DNA of 64,000 bases from Conchocele bisecta (GCA_029237695.1 CM055265.1:71959912-72023911), one strand, 5' to 3'; shown: positions 24,401-30,719, counted from the first letter of the stretch. Numbers and translations: made by a program. The notes: generated from the sequence alone by a model not told the origin.

Positions 24401-25278
24401 AGCACCGCGAAATGTTGGCCAGGGGTACGTATAGGCGGTCCTCTCGAAAACGGGTACCTGGGGTACATCTGTGTCGAAAACAGGCACTCTGGCTACATAT
24501 GTGTCCAAAACGGGTACCCGGGGTACATCTATGTGTGAAACGGATACCCGGGATACATTTGTGTCTAAAACGGGTACCCCAGGGTACATCTGTGTCTAAA
24601 AGGGTTTTGCGACCAGCGAAGATCCAGATCAACCGGTACATTCGCACAGTCTGACCAGGAACGGCACTGTTTGCTATTCCATCAATGAAACACCCGTCAT
24701 GCTTCTAACAAGCAACATACTAGTATATCGTTCGAAATCAACCTACAATAGTGTGGTACACGTATTTGATGGGGGAACTAGACCAGCCACAGATCCCATA
24801 AGCACTATGTCTCCAGTCACAGCCACATATACCCATTCTGCCAATCACCAAGCTGACCTTCCACCTTCATCCATTTTCAGAGGACCCGTCAGCTCTAGAG
24901 AAGCCCGGCATGGTACCACCGTGGCACATGTGGCGCCCCCTACCGACCTCCCTGCTGCCCGGCGGACCCTACTCGCCATCCGACCGGCCGCTCTACACCT
25001 TGTACAGCGGGCTGTTTGGACTGAACAACTCCAGCTTCATGATTCCCACAATGGCGGCGTTACACCCGTTTATGAGCGCCAACAATTTGAACAATTTACG
25101 TGGCAGGGACGATCTTCCCGCCACGTCGGTTTATAGTTCAGACAATGCTGGTTCCCCGCTACATTATCCAACGGCGCTGTACCGGTACCATCCTTTCTTG
25201 AACGCGGAGAAACTTAGCCAGAAACCAAGCACGGCCGTGTCAGAAACGCCCTCTACAGTCGACTCCGTGCGGCACTGA
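4742..25278 (+). CDS. TBX20: T-box transcription factor TBX20, seven exons, complete
   Basis: T-box DNA-binding transcription factor of the TBX20/H15/midline class, which acts in the nucleus in heart, neural and body-wall patterning in other animals. Joining 4742-5000, 9870-10125, 21517-21790, 22419-22586, 23256-23332, 24294-24424 and 24881-25278 gives 1563 nt (520 residues plus stop), with every junction in phase and GT-AG. The T-box spans about residues 147-345 and includes [39 protein letters not shown] and [19 protein letters not shown], diagnostic of TBX20. FSIDALI at residues 31-37 is an eh1-like Groucho-binding motif, also typical of the family. Vertebrate TBX20 is about 447 residues; the extra length is mostly N-terminal and linker. 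The start ATG has A at -3 and G at +4, with an in-frame stop at 4688-4690. Orthology to TBX20 is very likely; developmental role is inferred. Confidence 0.93.
5048..5160. mobile_element. Family G hairpin, in TBX20 intron 1
   Basis: Inverted ends TGGGCCAGGTTGCTCAAA and TTTGAGCAACCGGGCCCA, with a core palindrome centred on CCTTAACAGTGTTAAGG. It begins only about 47 nt after the exon 1 donor. It serves as the empty site for the copy at 42982-43331. Confidence 0.75.
5161..5360. repeat. About 50-bp degenerate tandem repeat in intron 1
   Basis: Four or so diverged units, each with GTGTGGCTGTCACG-like and GACGCCCGAATT-like segments. Confidence 0.65.
5439..5715. mobile_element. Family C MITE in intron 1
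   Basis: Ends TAGCCTATTTCACCAACATT and GATGAAATCGGCTA, with the same CACAGCCATTTTGGCTGTG core hairpin. Flanks are CTG on the left and CAG on the right. Confidence 0.85.
5716..6393. other. Intron 1, unassigned AT-rich
   Basis: No recognised coding or repeat ends. A short (CATCAT)n stretch lies near 6336. Confidence 0.4.
6394..6609. mobile_element. Family B MITE (pogo/Tigger-like)
   Basis: Family B has ends CAGTGAAACCTCTCTAAACC, a TA target and a left-end hairpin that repeats the terminal sequence internally. This copy shows CAGTGAAACCTCGCTAAACC, the hairpin 6394-6463, then a spacer with ATGCGATCACGAAC to a decayed right end. Only the ends resemble pogo elements; no transposase is present. 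Confidence 0.75.
6630..7165. mobile_element. Family X hairpin element split by a family D insertion
   Basis: Left arm TCGTCCGCATGTATGATCG...ATAATCCGCGG and right arm CCGCGGATTATCGGTCG form a hairpin like the unbroken copy at 30460-30557. Element D (6682-7119) sits in its loop. Confidence 0.65.
6682..7119. mobile_element. Family D MITE in intron 1
   Basis: Family D has inverted ends AAGGTGCATGATCACGTGG / CCACGTGATCATACACCTT, sub-terminal CAACAACAAC tracts and a central hairpin of GTCGTTTTTGCGA / TCGCAAAAACGAC arms. All are present here. Short ORFs in it are by-products of the inverted arms. Confidence 0.85.
7166..7778. other. Intron 1, unassigned AT-rich
   Basis: Nothing recognised. Confidence 0.4.
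7779..8505. mobile_element. Decayed pogo-like MITEs hosting family K
   Basis: Starts with CAGTCAAACCTGTGAATAAA and contains another end, CAGTGGAACCTCTCTAAACC (about 7951), with a partner right end ATGGAGGTTCAACTG near 8485. A family K copy lies inside. Confidence 0.55.
8056..8405. mobile_element. Family K element
   Basis: Family K runs from ATAATTCCAGCACAAAAATA through CAGTAAACTCCCACGCCG to a long hairpin with arms carrying AACTTGGAAAAGTCGCGGGA, centred on GGCCTTCCGGCC. Further copies lie at 23375, 23820, 59884 and 62076. Confidence 0.75.
8506..9717. other. Intron 1, mostly unassigned
   Basis: No coding frame recognised. A J-like fragment with TGTGCATCCGCACAGTCTGA lies near 9310-9355. Confidence 0.4.
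9718..9817. mobile_element. Family L bare hairpin MITE upstream of exon 2
   Basis: A 100-bp near-perfect palindrome from CAGTGGGGTTAGCG to CGCTGACCCCACTG, flanked by TA on the right. It ends about 52 nt before exon 2, so it lies close to the splice acceptor region. Other copies are at 47343 and 63156. Confidence 0.85.
9870..10125 (+). CDS. TBX20: TBX20 exon 2
   Basis: Completes codon 87 and runs to two nt of codon 172. A proline/serine-rich linker is followed by the T-box start, [20 protein letters not shown] (from residue 147). Acceptor TTCCCAG, donor GGCAG|GTACG. Confidence 0.93.
10143..10562. mobile_element. Cluster of family A copies in intron 2
   Basis: One copy (about 10316-10499) has both ends (GGGGGCCGTTTCACTAAAC and GTTTAGTGAAACGGCCCCC) but lacks the usual core hairpin. 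Partial ends lie at about 10147-10190 and 10530-10562. The first begins about 20 nt after the exon 2 donor. Confidence 0.75.
10600..10690. mobile_element. Family H fragment
   Basis: CAATGAGGGATCGTAGTTAG through ATTTATAGAAATCCGGTCC matches the end of the family H copies at 49893 and 53025. Confidence 0.6.
10931..11358. mobile_element. Pogo-like MITE carrying a minisatellite
   Basis: Ends CAGTCGAACCTCCCGGAAC and GTTGTAGAGAGGTTGCACTG flanked by TA. Inside are a family-I-like hairpin (about 11003-11137, centred on CCATTTCCATTGGAAATG) and the tandem array at 11197-11315. Confidence 0.75.
11197..11315. repeat. 17-bp minisatellite, 7 copies
   Basis: Perfect or near-perfect units of ACCTCTCTACAACAGCC. 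The unit equals the sub-terminal sequence of the host element, so it looks like an expansion of the element's own inverted repeat. Confidence 0.9.
11359..11789. other. Intron 2, unassigned
   Basis: No coding or repeat ends recognised. Confidence 0.4.
11790..12185. mobile_element. Family D MITE in intron 2
   Basis: The left end is decayed (ATGTATGATCACGTGG), the right end intact (CCACGTGATCATGCACCTT). The central hairpin has GAATCGATTTCCGTGTC arms. Confidence 0.8.
12209..12497. repeat. About 190-bp direct duplication around an F-type hairpin
   Basis: Two copies of a block with TTTCACAAGTACGAAATTGC and AATATGTAGAATTGAA (starting near 12209 and 12400) flank GAGACGGCTC...GAGCCGGCTC (12332-12389), the core hairpin of family F without its TTAA ends. 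Confidence 0.65.
12498..13305. other. Intron 2, unassigned
   Basis: Open frames here are short and unlike any protein I know. Confidence 0.4.
13306..13384. repeat. Long hairpin in intron 2
   Basis: Arms TCGAAATACCGGCATACAGT and ACTGTACGCCGGTATTTCGA with an inner AACACAACCCA pair; near-perfect. Confidence 0.8.
13385..13973. other. Intron 2, unassigned
   Basis: No features recognised. Confidence 0.4.
13974..14042. mobile_element. Family B terminal hairpin only
   Basis: A 69-bp almost exact palindrome from CAGTGGACCCTCTCTAAACC to its reverse complement, centred on GGGATCCGCCC, with no spacer. It looks like the minimal form of family B. Confidence 0.8.
14103..14317. mobile_element. Family B MITE in intron 2
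   Basis: Starts CAGTGAAACCTCTCTAAACC next to TA, with a left hairpin to 14172 and the typical spacer ATGCGATCATGAAC. The right end is decayed to GGTGTCACTG plus TA. Confidence 0.8.
14336..14574. mobile_element. Family A MITE in intron 2
   Basis: TTTCACTAAACTTCGTACGA at the left and GTTTAGTGAAACGGGCCCC at the right, with the core GAGCATAGGCTGCATATGC. Confidence 0.85.
14643..14840. mobile_element. Family B MITE in intron 2
   Basis: CAATGAAACTTCTCTACACC to GGTTTAGCGCGGTTCCACTG, flanked by TA on both sides. Confidence 0.75.
14841..15711. other. Intron 2, unassigned
   Basis: No coding or repeat ends recognised. Confidence 0.4.
15712..16006. mobile_element. Family E element
   Basis: Family E has one end with AGAATAGTAGGTTAGTGCCG plus a hairpin (CGTGAATGGGAA / TTCCCATTCACG) and the other end CACTGTGTTGACGGGATAAA. 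This copy has both, slightly diverged, and a shortened hairpin. Confidence 0.75.
16007..16320. mobile_element. Family J element, partial
   Basis: Family J carries TGTAGCCTGATAACGAT, CATTGATGGAATGGCGAACA and a hairpin GATCAGACTGTGC...GCACAGTCTGATC. The hairpin is at about 16136-16170 here. Confidence 0.65.
16574..16946. mobile_element. Family Q element, copy 1 (array-bearing)
   Basis: Ends TACGGAGCACCGCAGGGGAC and GTCCCTTGCGGGTCTCCGTA. ACCCAT flanks both sides exactly (16568-16573 and 16947-16952), a 6-bp target duplication. The interior is an array of about 18-bp units around AACAATTCGTTCCC, which switch to the reverse complement after about 16830. The asparagine- and serine-rich ORFs across it are an artefact of the array. 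Confidence 0.8.
17376..17456. repeat. Hairpin in intron 2
   Basis: ACTGTTCACCCTCCCCTAGT pairs exactly with its reverse complement around a GTAACCGGGGTTGGTTAC centre. Confidence 0.85.
17457..18825. other. Intron 2, mostly unassigned
   Basis: The only recognised piece is a family B fragment at about 18677-18722 (CAGTGAAATCG...GCGGCTCCACTG). Confidence 0.4.
18826..19030. mobile_element. Family I element, decayed
   Basis: ATTAAATGTTGTCGTCTGCT at the left and GGCAGACGACAATAATCGG at the right, with a hairpin centred on GTCTCCAATGGAGAC. Relatives at 42037, 57742 and 58200 have TTAA flanks; this one has lost them. Confidence 0.65.
19031..19482. other. Intron 2, unassigned
   Basis: Includes a short GC-rich stretch near 19145-19165. 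No gene seen. Confidence 0.4.
19483..19877. mobile_element. Family D MITE in intron 2
   Basis: Full copy: AAGGTGCATGATCACGTGG to AGTGATCATACACCTT, with central GATTTCCGTGTC / GACACGGAAATC arms. Confidence 0.85.
20160..21200. mobile_element. Fragments of families R and S
   Basis: Family R-like pieces (GTGAAATGTGTTAACAA; TTTCATGAAAATTTGTCAAA; TTTTTCGATTTCTCTTCC) at 20220-20300 and 20820-21200, with a family S piece (AATCTGCTTGATTTCAAGCA) at about 20390-20540. Boundaries are not clear. Confidence 0.45.
21389..21500. repeat. (AAT)n/(ATT)n microsatellite before exon 3
   Basis: An AAT tract that inverts into ATT, ending about 17 nt before exon 3. It occupies the place of the usual branch point region and could form a hairpin next to the acceptor. 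Confidence 0.9.
21517..21790 (+). CDS. TBX20: TBX20 exon 3
   Basis: Codons 172 (split) to 263. GC-rich central T-box exon with [16 protein letters not shown], then [20 protein letters not shown] and [10 protein letters not shown]. Acceptor TTGCAG, donor CCAG|GTATAT. Its base composition contrasts sharply with the AT-rich introns. Confidence 0.96.
21930..22055. repeat. Family W copy in intron 3
   Basis: CAAGTTTATCCATCAGGCAT, ACGCGTAGGAATTCC and TTTCGAGCC match the tandem copies at 1741-1925. Confidence 0.65.
22419..22586 (+). CDS. TBX20: TBX20 exon 4
   Basis: Residues 264-319, phase 0 at both ends. Contains [16 protein letters not shown], then [19 protein letters not shown], the most conserved C-terminal part of the T-box. 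Acceptor TTGCAG, donor CTG|GTAAGC. Confidence 0.96.
22622..22845 (+). pseudogene. Partial tandem copies of TBX20 exon 4 3' end in intron 4
   Basis: The segment 22750-22811 reads [20 protein letters not shown] in one frame, clearly related to the exon 4 end, and is followed by a donor-like GGTATAA. A shorter piece at 22622-22645 reads YQNELV and also has GGTAA. Downstream intron bases (TTGATGGTGATGG-like) recur too, so the duplicated unit spans the exon-intron junction. The copies lack the exon 4 acceptor and 5' part, so they are probably non-functional. Confidence 0.75.
23256..23332 (+). CDS. TBX20: TBX20 exon 5
   Basis: Residues 320-345 plus two nt. Reads [20 protein letters not shown] and on to LTEFE, the T-box end. 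Acceptor TGTCCAG, donor GAGAG|GTAACT. Confidence 0.95.
23375..23727. mobile_element. Family K element in intron 5
   Basis: Starts ATAATTCCAGCACAAAAATA and ends with the GGGGATATAAACTTGGAAAA / TTTTCCAAGTGTATACGCCG hairpin centred on GGCCTTCCGGCC. Confidence 0.8.
23820..24225. mobile_element. Diverged family K hairpin hosting a family C insertion
   Basis: Left arm GAATATAAACTTTAAACAGT...ACTGGATGGAGGCCTT and right arm GGCCTTCATCCAGT...TTAAAGTTTATATATCC. The two arms are separated by the C element at 23932-24162. Confidence 0.75.
23932..24162. mobile_element. Family C MITE nested in family K
   Basis: TAGCCTATTTCACCAACATT to GGCGAAATCGGCTA, flanked by CTG on both sides (23929-23931, 24163-24165). 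The central hairpin is partly deleted. Confidence 0.85.
24294..24424 (+). CDS. TBX20: TBX20 exon 6
   Basis: Completes codon 345/346 and runs to one nt of codon 389. Reads [20 protein letters not shown] then [18 protein letters not shown]; the [10 protein letters not shown] part is conserved in TBX20. The CAG acceptor at 24291-24293 adds FYPS relative to the usual spacing; an in-frame alternative AG at 24304-24305 would omit four residues. Donor AGGG|GTACGT. Confidence 0.88.
24445..24600. repeat. 30-bp minisatellite in intron 6
   Basis: Five units (30, 30, 30, 30, 31 bp) of the type AAAACGGGTACCCGGGGTAC plus ATCTGTGT. The unit is ten codons long and continues the exon 6 frame through the donor to a stop at about 24652-24654. 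Confidence 0.9.
24611..24850. mobile_element. Family J element in intron 6
   Basis: ACCAGCGAAGATCCAGATCA, GCACAGTCTGACCAGGA, TCAATGAAACACCCGTCATG and TCTCCAGTCACAGCCACATA in family order. Confidence 0.7.
24881..25278 (+). CDS. TBX20: TBX20 exon 7 and stop
   Basis: Residues 389-520 and TGA at 25276-25278. Proline- and aromatic-rich tail with [20 protein letters not shown] and [17 protein letters not shown]. Acceptor CATTTTCAG. The tail is not strongly conserved among TBX20 proteins, so support comes from frame, splice sites and base composition. Confidence 0.88.
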
Positions 25279-25568
25279 CCCTGCCCACACGTGCTACGCT
25301 GAATGCATTGACTCCTCCCACACATGGCAGTCAATGTGTAACACTGACGACCAATATCCGCCTTGATGCATGTTATAAACACACCGTCCGCAAGCAAACG
25401 CGACTAAACAGGATGTGAAGTAGCTGAACAATATATAACATACCGGCAAAAATGTCTACAGCTACAAAATGAAATACTGTACATCGGTGCTCTATCTAAA
25501 GAAACTCAATTAATTAGACTAAATGCACAACTGGCATATGCTTTATGTCATGCAACAACGCCATGTAA
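25279..25568 (+). other. Presumed TBX20 3' UTR
   Basis: No AATAAA or ATTAAA signal between the stop and the P element, so the 3' end is either in or beyond that element or uses a variant signal. Confidence 0.45.
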
Positions 25569-26236
25569 TACGGAAGCCGATAGAGGTCACCAAATCAGAA
25601 AAATATTATCTCGTAATTACGACATCATCTCGTAATTACGAGATAATATTATCTCGTAATTACGAGATGATGTCGTAATTACGACATAATATTATGTCGT
25701 AATTACGACATCATCGCGTAATTACGAGATAAAATTATGTCGTAATTACGACATTTATTTCGTAATTACGAGATAAAATTATGTCGTAATTACGACATCA
25801 TCTCGTAATTACGAGATACTATTATCTTGTAATTACGAGATGATGTCGTAATTACGAGATAAGAGTATGTCGTAATTACGACATCATCTCGTAATTACGA
25901 GATGATGTCGTAATTACGAGATGATGTCGTAATTACGAGATAAAATTATGTCGTAATTACGAGATGATGTCGTAATTACGACATAATTTTATCTCGTAAT
26001 TACGAGATGATGTCGTAATTACGACATAATTTTTATCTCGTAATTACGATTCATCTCGTAATTACGACTAATATTATCTCGTAATTACGACATCACTCGT
26101 AATTACGACATAATATTATCTCGTAATTACGAGATGATGTCGTAATTACGAGATAATATTATCTCGTAATTACGAGATGATGTCGTAATTACGAGATAAT
26201 ATATTTTTGACTTGGTGACCCTTATCGGCTTCCGTA
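25569..26236. mobile_element. Family P element with palindrome array, 3' of TBX20
   Basis: A 668-bp element. Ends TACGGAAGCCGATAGAGGTC and GACCCTTATCGGCTTCCGTA; exact 6-bp flanks ATGTAA at 25563-25568 and 26237-26242. The interior holds about 27 copies of the palindrome CGTAATTACG, most extended to TCTCGTAATTACGAGA or TGTCGTAATTACGACA, separated by short A/T spacers. No coding frame. Not a CRISPR array: spacers are not unique. Confidence 0.88.
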
Positions 26237-26775
26237 ATGTAATACATATGCGGTGGATATTACCAAATAGTGGAAGGTGTAAAACGCCTGAAGACTGCCT
26301 CCATTAGATGGATGGGTAATACTTATACTTGACCATGACATCCGTTTCCGGCAATGACCCATTAACTAACATGTACTGAAACGGAGTTGCTTTGACAAGA
26401 TACATGTATATACATGTAGTAGCATTTACATTATGTTCAATGTAAACCAAAATTGTTACATGACTGCCGTAGTTTGACACCGCTCACAGACATGTTCAAA
26501 CGTACAACGCGTGCTGTTTGACCATGGCTGTGGACAATGCTAATTCCGGGGCCAAGCCAACACCTGTAATGCATGTGTCTCACGGCGTTACTAGAACGCG
26601 CCATTACGGGTCACCTGACTAGTTCATAACGGTCGCACTGAACGGTCGGCTGCATCACGCGACGTGTAGTGCGGCCCTGGAATATGTATGTGTAAATCAG
26701 CTGTTTGAATGGAGGAGATTATCAACGTACGGAAATTACTGCATATATGCTCAAATTACACGATATTTCCGACGT
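26237..26775. other. Unassigned intergenic
   Basis: No gene or repeat ends recognised. Confidence 0.4.
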
Positions 26776-27275
26776 TCGACCATGTCCAGCCGTGGGTAAA
26801 CGTTTGCCGTGACACTCGGGATCTCTTTGAACCCGCGGCCTACGACATAGGGGTTCAAACCAGGAGCGGATCCAGGATTTGTGTCTAGAGGGGGTGTATA
26901 TTTAAAATGAGACACATATGACTTCGTAAAATTTCATTTTCTGCATTTTTTATTCTTATTTCTCATCAAAATTATATGTTGTTACCACTCAGTTGAACCG
27001 TCTCGACGAGACGGTTCAACTGAGTGGTAACAACATACACTTTGGGTGAGAAATAAGGAAATAATCAGATCTTTCCACGAAAGAGACGGTTCAACTGAGT
27101 GGTAACAACATACACTTTGGGTGAGAAATAAGGAAATAATCAGATCTTTCCACGTAAAAAATGGGCTAAAATCAAAACTCGACCAATTTTAGAGGGGGCG
27201 TGCGCCGGAAACGCCCCGCCTGGATCCGCACCTCCAAACAGTTCCATCGTTAACTCACGGCTGGACATGGTCGAG
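26776..27275. mobile_element. Outer hairpin element hosting a hAT-like insertion
   Basis: Arms CGACCATGTCCAGCCGTG (left) and CACGGCTGGACATGGTCG (right) lie about 450 bp apart and enclose the element at 26868-27236. Confidence 0.65.
26868..27236. mobile_element. hAT-like MITE with nested family Y hairpin
   Basis: Ends CAGGAGCGGATCCAGGATTT and GCCTGGATCCGCACCTC, of the type seen in hAT elements. Inside is family Y (about 26951-27057: CACTCAGTTGAACCGTCTCG hairpin, TTATTTCTC ends). Its right half is duplicated in tandem to about 27154. Confidence 0.65.
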
Positions 27276-27504
27276 CCTTATATTAGACTCGAATTTGCGC
27301 AATTGCCGTTGTCCCATTGCGAACCGTAATACATGTGTAACGCTGTATTATCACAATGTGCTGGCTGTTGTGTTGGGCAACTAAATGTCTCTGCATTACG
27401 TGTGCATAGGTTTTATTTATTCTTTACCGTTTCTATGTTATTAATTTTATGATGTGTTGCTATGTTATTTATGTTATGTTTTCATGTTATTTATATACAG
27501 ACCA

Positions 27505-27705
27505 GGGGCCCGTTTCACTAAACTTCGTACGACTAAAATGTTCGTAAGTGCAAAATTATGATAGTCTATAAATTTCACATTAACTACATTTATTGAGCAT
27601 AGGCTATTCTCAATACATGTAAATCCAGCAATTTAATTTTCCAGACGATCCTAAATTTGCACTTACGAAAATTTTAGTCGTACGAAGTTTAGTGAAACTG
27701 GCCCC
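27505..27705. mobile_element. Family A MITE
   Basis: GGGGCCCGTTTCACTAAACT to AGTTTAGTGAAACTGGCCCC. The core palindrome is shortened to one GAGCATAGGC arm. Confidence 0.85.
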
Positions 27706-27824
27706 AGTTGAATACATTGCCGATCCAAATATCTGCGGTTCCATTGACGTAACTAGCGCCTGCCCTGTCTAAACATGTGCATTCACATTGTATTAAGTAT
27801 ATAGTATACAATTATTGTATTTTA

Positions 27825-27910
27825 AGTCGGTGTACATGGGAGTTACGGACCTGAGAAAAGTGATGTTAACATCACTTTTCTCAGGTCCGTAACTCCCATG
27901 TACACCGACT
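27825..27910. repeat. 86-bp perfect palindrome
   Basis: AGTCGGTGTACATGGGAGTT to its exact reverse complement, centred on GATGTTAACATC with no loop. Confidence 0.9.
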
Positions 27911-28295
27911 CAAAAGACTATATATATATACTTGTTTTATTATATGACCCTTACCACGATTTCCCTCCAAAAACAAAATATGTTTACAAACTTCTCCAGA
28001 AATAAATCGTGTGTTTCAAAACAATAGTTGAATAAACTTTATATTTAGTTATAAACATTTTGTCGGCGTCAGATTTACGCATGCGCTCTTAGGAGGTGAA
28101 CAACAGGTTTGTTCGCGGTCCGAGAGTGCTTATTCGTGTAAACAAACCGTTCAGAGGTCTACATTTAATGTTTAGATAATCACGTGGTCGTGTTTCGGAC
28201 AATTAGAATAACTGAACTACTTATTCATATAATAAATCTTCTTGATACTTTATTCGTAAGGAATACATTCAACCATTCATCATCATCTTCGATAG
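27911..28295. other. Unassigned intergenic
   Basis: No features recognised. Confidence 0.4.
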
Positions 28296-28546
28296 TGTTT
28301 TATCCCGTCAACACAGTGCGTATGTGCCGTGAAACGTTGTTGCTATCCTGTCAATACGACCTAATCACTGCGTATGAATATGTGCGGTTCGATTCTCCGA
28401 TTTTGAGGATGCGGCTATGGTTATTTGTTTTGAATATTTTGAAGCTATTTGTAGTGTTGACGGGATAAATAGAATAGTAGGTCAGTGCCGTGCATGGGGG
28501 AAAAATGTTTTCCCATTCACGGCACTAACCTACTATTCTCTATATA
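28296..28546. mobile_element. Family E element, inverted orientation
   Basis: Starts TTTATCCCGTCAACACAGTG and ends ACGGCACTAACCTACTATTC, with GGATGCGGCTATGG in the middle. The hairpin arm is short. Confidence 0.8.
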
Positions 28547-28617
28547 TGCATTAACCAATCCAATGTTTCTAAGCCGTTTAAGGAAAAATCTATCGCATGA
28601 GACATTTAGTAGTAATG

Positions 28618-28810
28618 TGTGATTGTGACTAGAGAAATGGGGCCTATGGCATGTGTAGATATTCAAACCAATCTTCTAGCACACCCATGAAACCTGATCA
28701 GCACTGTAAGTTAGAAGTATTACGGGTGTTTCATTGACTGAATGGCGAACAGTGCATGCCCTGGTCGCATATCCCATAAGCACCATAAATCTAGTCACAA
28801 CCACATTTGA
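28618..28810. mobile_element. Family J fragment
   Basis: GACTAGAGAAATGGGGCCTA, GGGTGTTTCATTGACTGAAT, CATATCCCATAAGCACCATA. Confidence 0.6.
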
Positions 28811-29231
28811 GAATTTAGACACTTGCTGGGATTGGTTTTAAATTTACGTAGCGCCAGTAAGTGTTGATGAACGAATAGTGAAAAATGCATATCAACTTCT
28901 TGGAAATGTTCTTGAACCCAGTAGCTCTAGCAATCTTGTCGTCGGGTTCCGGCGTCCATCTTGAATTTAAAAAAATGCATTTGGACGTCATTTTGTACCG
29001 TCTGAATATCATCATCTTACACCATTATGAACTTAGCCAGTCAGCAGAAGATTTATACTACATTTTCATCATTCCTAACAATTCATCCAAACTAAATGTA
29101 TGTGTGGCCTGTATGACACTTATTCAGCCTTATGGGTGGTGCATCTTACTCACCCACCCCACGTTCTATTATTTGTTTTAATTTCATTACCATATTGCCA
29201 ACTATCTTGCCTTGATATTATTCCAAACAAC
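28811..29231. other. Unassigned intergenic
   Basis: A 98-codon open frame here has no recognisable domain. Confidence 0.4.
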
Positions 29232-29565
29232 TCCATCTTAGCCACGTTACCAAACAAACGAGTGATAGCTTAGTCAGTAATACAAACTCATACTAACCAA
29301 ATTCCACACAAATGTGCCAGCAAACTCAAACTAACTAAATTCCTCACAAATTTGCCATCCTAGCCAAGTTACCAAACAAACGAGTGCTAACTTAGTCAGT
29401 AACAGTACTCCAAACAAACTCATACTAACTAAATTCCTCACAAATTTGCCATCCTAGCCAAGTTACCAAACAAACGAGTGCTAACTTAGTCAGTAACAGT
29501 ACTCCAAACAAACTCATACTAACCAAATTCCACACAAATCTGCCATAACATAATTCCAAACAAAC
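29232..29565. repeat. 94-bp tandem repeat, about 3 copies
   Basis: Units start GCCATCCTAGCCAAGTTACC; exact 94-bp spacing between 29354 and 29448, with a diverged first unit upstream and a partial last one. Confidence 0.85.
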
Positions 29566-29860
29566 CGGTAGTATGTGAGACTGCGTTGTGACCGTGACTG
29601 GAGAAATGGGGCTTTATGACAGCAATGTCCTTACATTCTAACTCAGTCGTGTGAGCCGATCTGGGTGTTTTCTGTTTATTTATATAGAATCGTGATCGGT
29701 AATCAAATTCTTCGAGCCAATCCCCACACTTACTTATTAACTACAAACTTGCATGACATATGTTGCATTACCAGAATGACAAACAGTGCAGACGCTGATC
29801 AGACTGCGCGGATGCGCAGGCTGATCTGCGTCTACACACGGGCACATGACATAGCCACTG
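29566..29860. mobile_element. Family J element
   Basis: GTGACTGGAGAAATGGGGCT and a hairpin GATCAGACTGCGCGGATGCG...CAGGCTGATC near 29790-29825. Confidence 0.65.
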
Positions 29861-30102
29861 GCCACCCCCATCACCTCCCTCGCCCCCCTCCACCCCCATT
29901 TATCCAGCCATAGCCAGATGTTATTGGGACTAGGTTTAATTAAAACCTAATTAATCATGTACATACAATATACATGGGTGTCTACACGTGTGTGTTAACA
30001 CGTCATGCGACTGCGTGGCGTGTACTGACACATCAAATAAAACAATATTACATACGTCTGTGTTTCTGTTGTATTTTTACCCTGTGAAAAAATACCAACA
30101 TA

Positions 30103-30318
30103 CAGTGAAACCTCTCTAAACCGGACACCCTGTGACCACCAGGGTGTCCGGCTTATAGAGGTTTCACTATAAATCAGGTATTTGATCATTCTGAGCCATA
30201 TAATTATGTGCTACACGATCACGAACAGACATTATCACCCGAGATAAATGAACAAGAAACTCATAAAAAATAAGATCACATGTGTTTTCTTGGTGTACGG
30301 TTTGGAGAGGATCAACTG
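30103..30318. mobile_element. Family B MITE
   Basis: CAGTGAAACCTCTCTAAACC next to TA, left hairpin to about 30170, right end GGAGAGGATCAACTG followed by TA. Confidence 0.85.
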
Positions 30319-30459
30319 TATATCTGCGGAAATATGTCGAATTTTAACATGCCCATGGTAATTCACAGGACATCGAGTTATAGGAGGTAGCCCAGCAATT
30401 TGACACGCTTTTGAACATGCTTTGTATGTTGGAAACATCAACAGTCGGTGTCATTTAGA

Positions 30460-30557
30460 CAGTTAGATCACGTTTCTCCGCATGTACGATCGATAATCCA
30501 CTCGCTAAAGCTCGCGGATTATCTCCTCGTACATGCGGACGAACCGTGATCTAACTG
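30460..30557. mobile_element. Family X hairpin, unbroken copy
   Basis: CAGTTAGATCACG and CGTGATCTAACTG arms, with inner CCGCATGTACGATCG / CGTACATGCGG pairs around GCTAAAGCTCG. Confidence 0.8.
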
Positions 30558-30719
30558 CGGCTTAATGTCGGTGAAATATATCTAAATATCTAAACAGCTG
30601 ATCTGTACGTGGGCTGTTCCAGAAATACGTGTCCGGTTGAGAGAGGTTCCACTGTACGTCATTAAAAATAAATATTCTGAAAAATCATAATATTCAGAAT
30701 GCGACAATTATGTTTATGC

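Noticed and set aside
25590..26205. CRISPR-like regular repeats
   Set aside because: Repeats are palindromes with similar short A/T spacers, in a eukaryotic genome, bounded by transposon ends.
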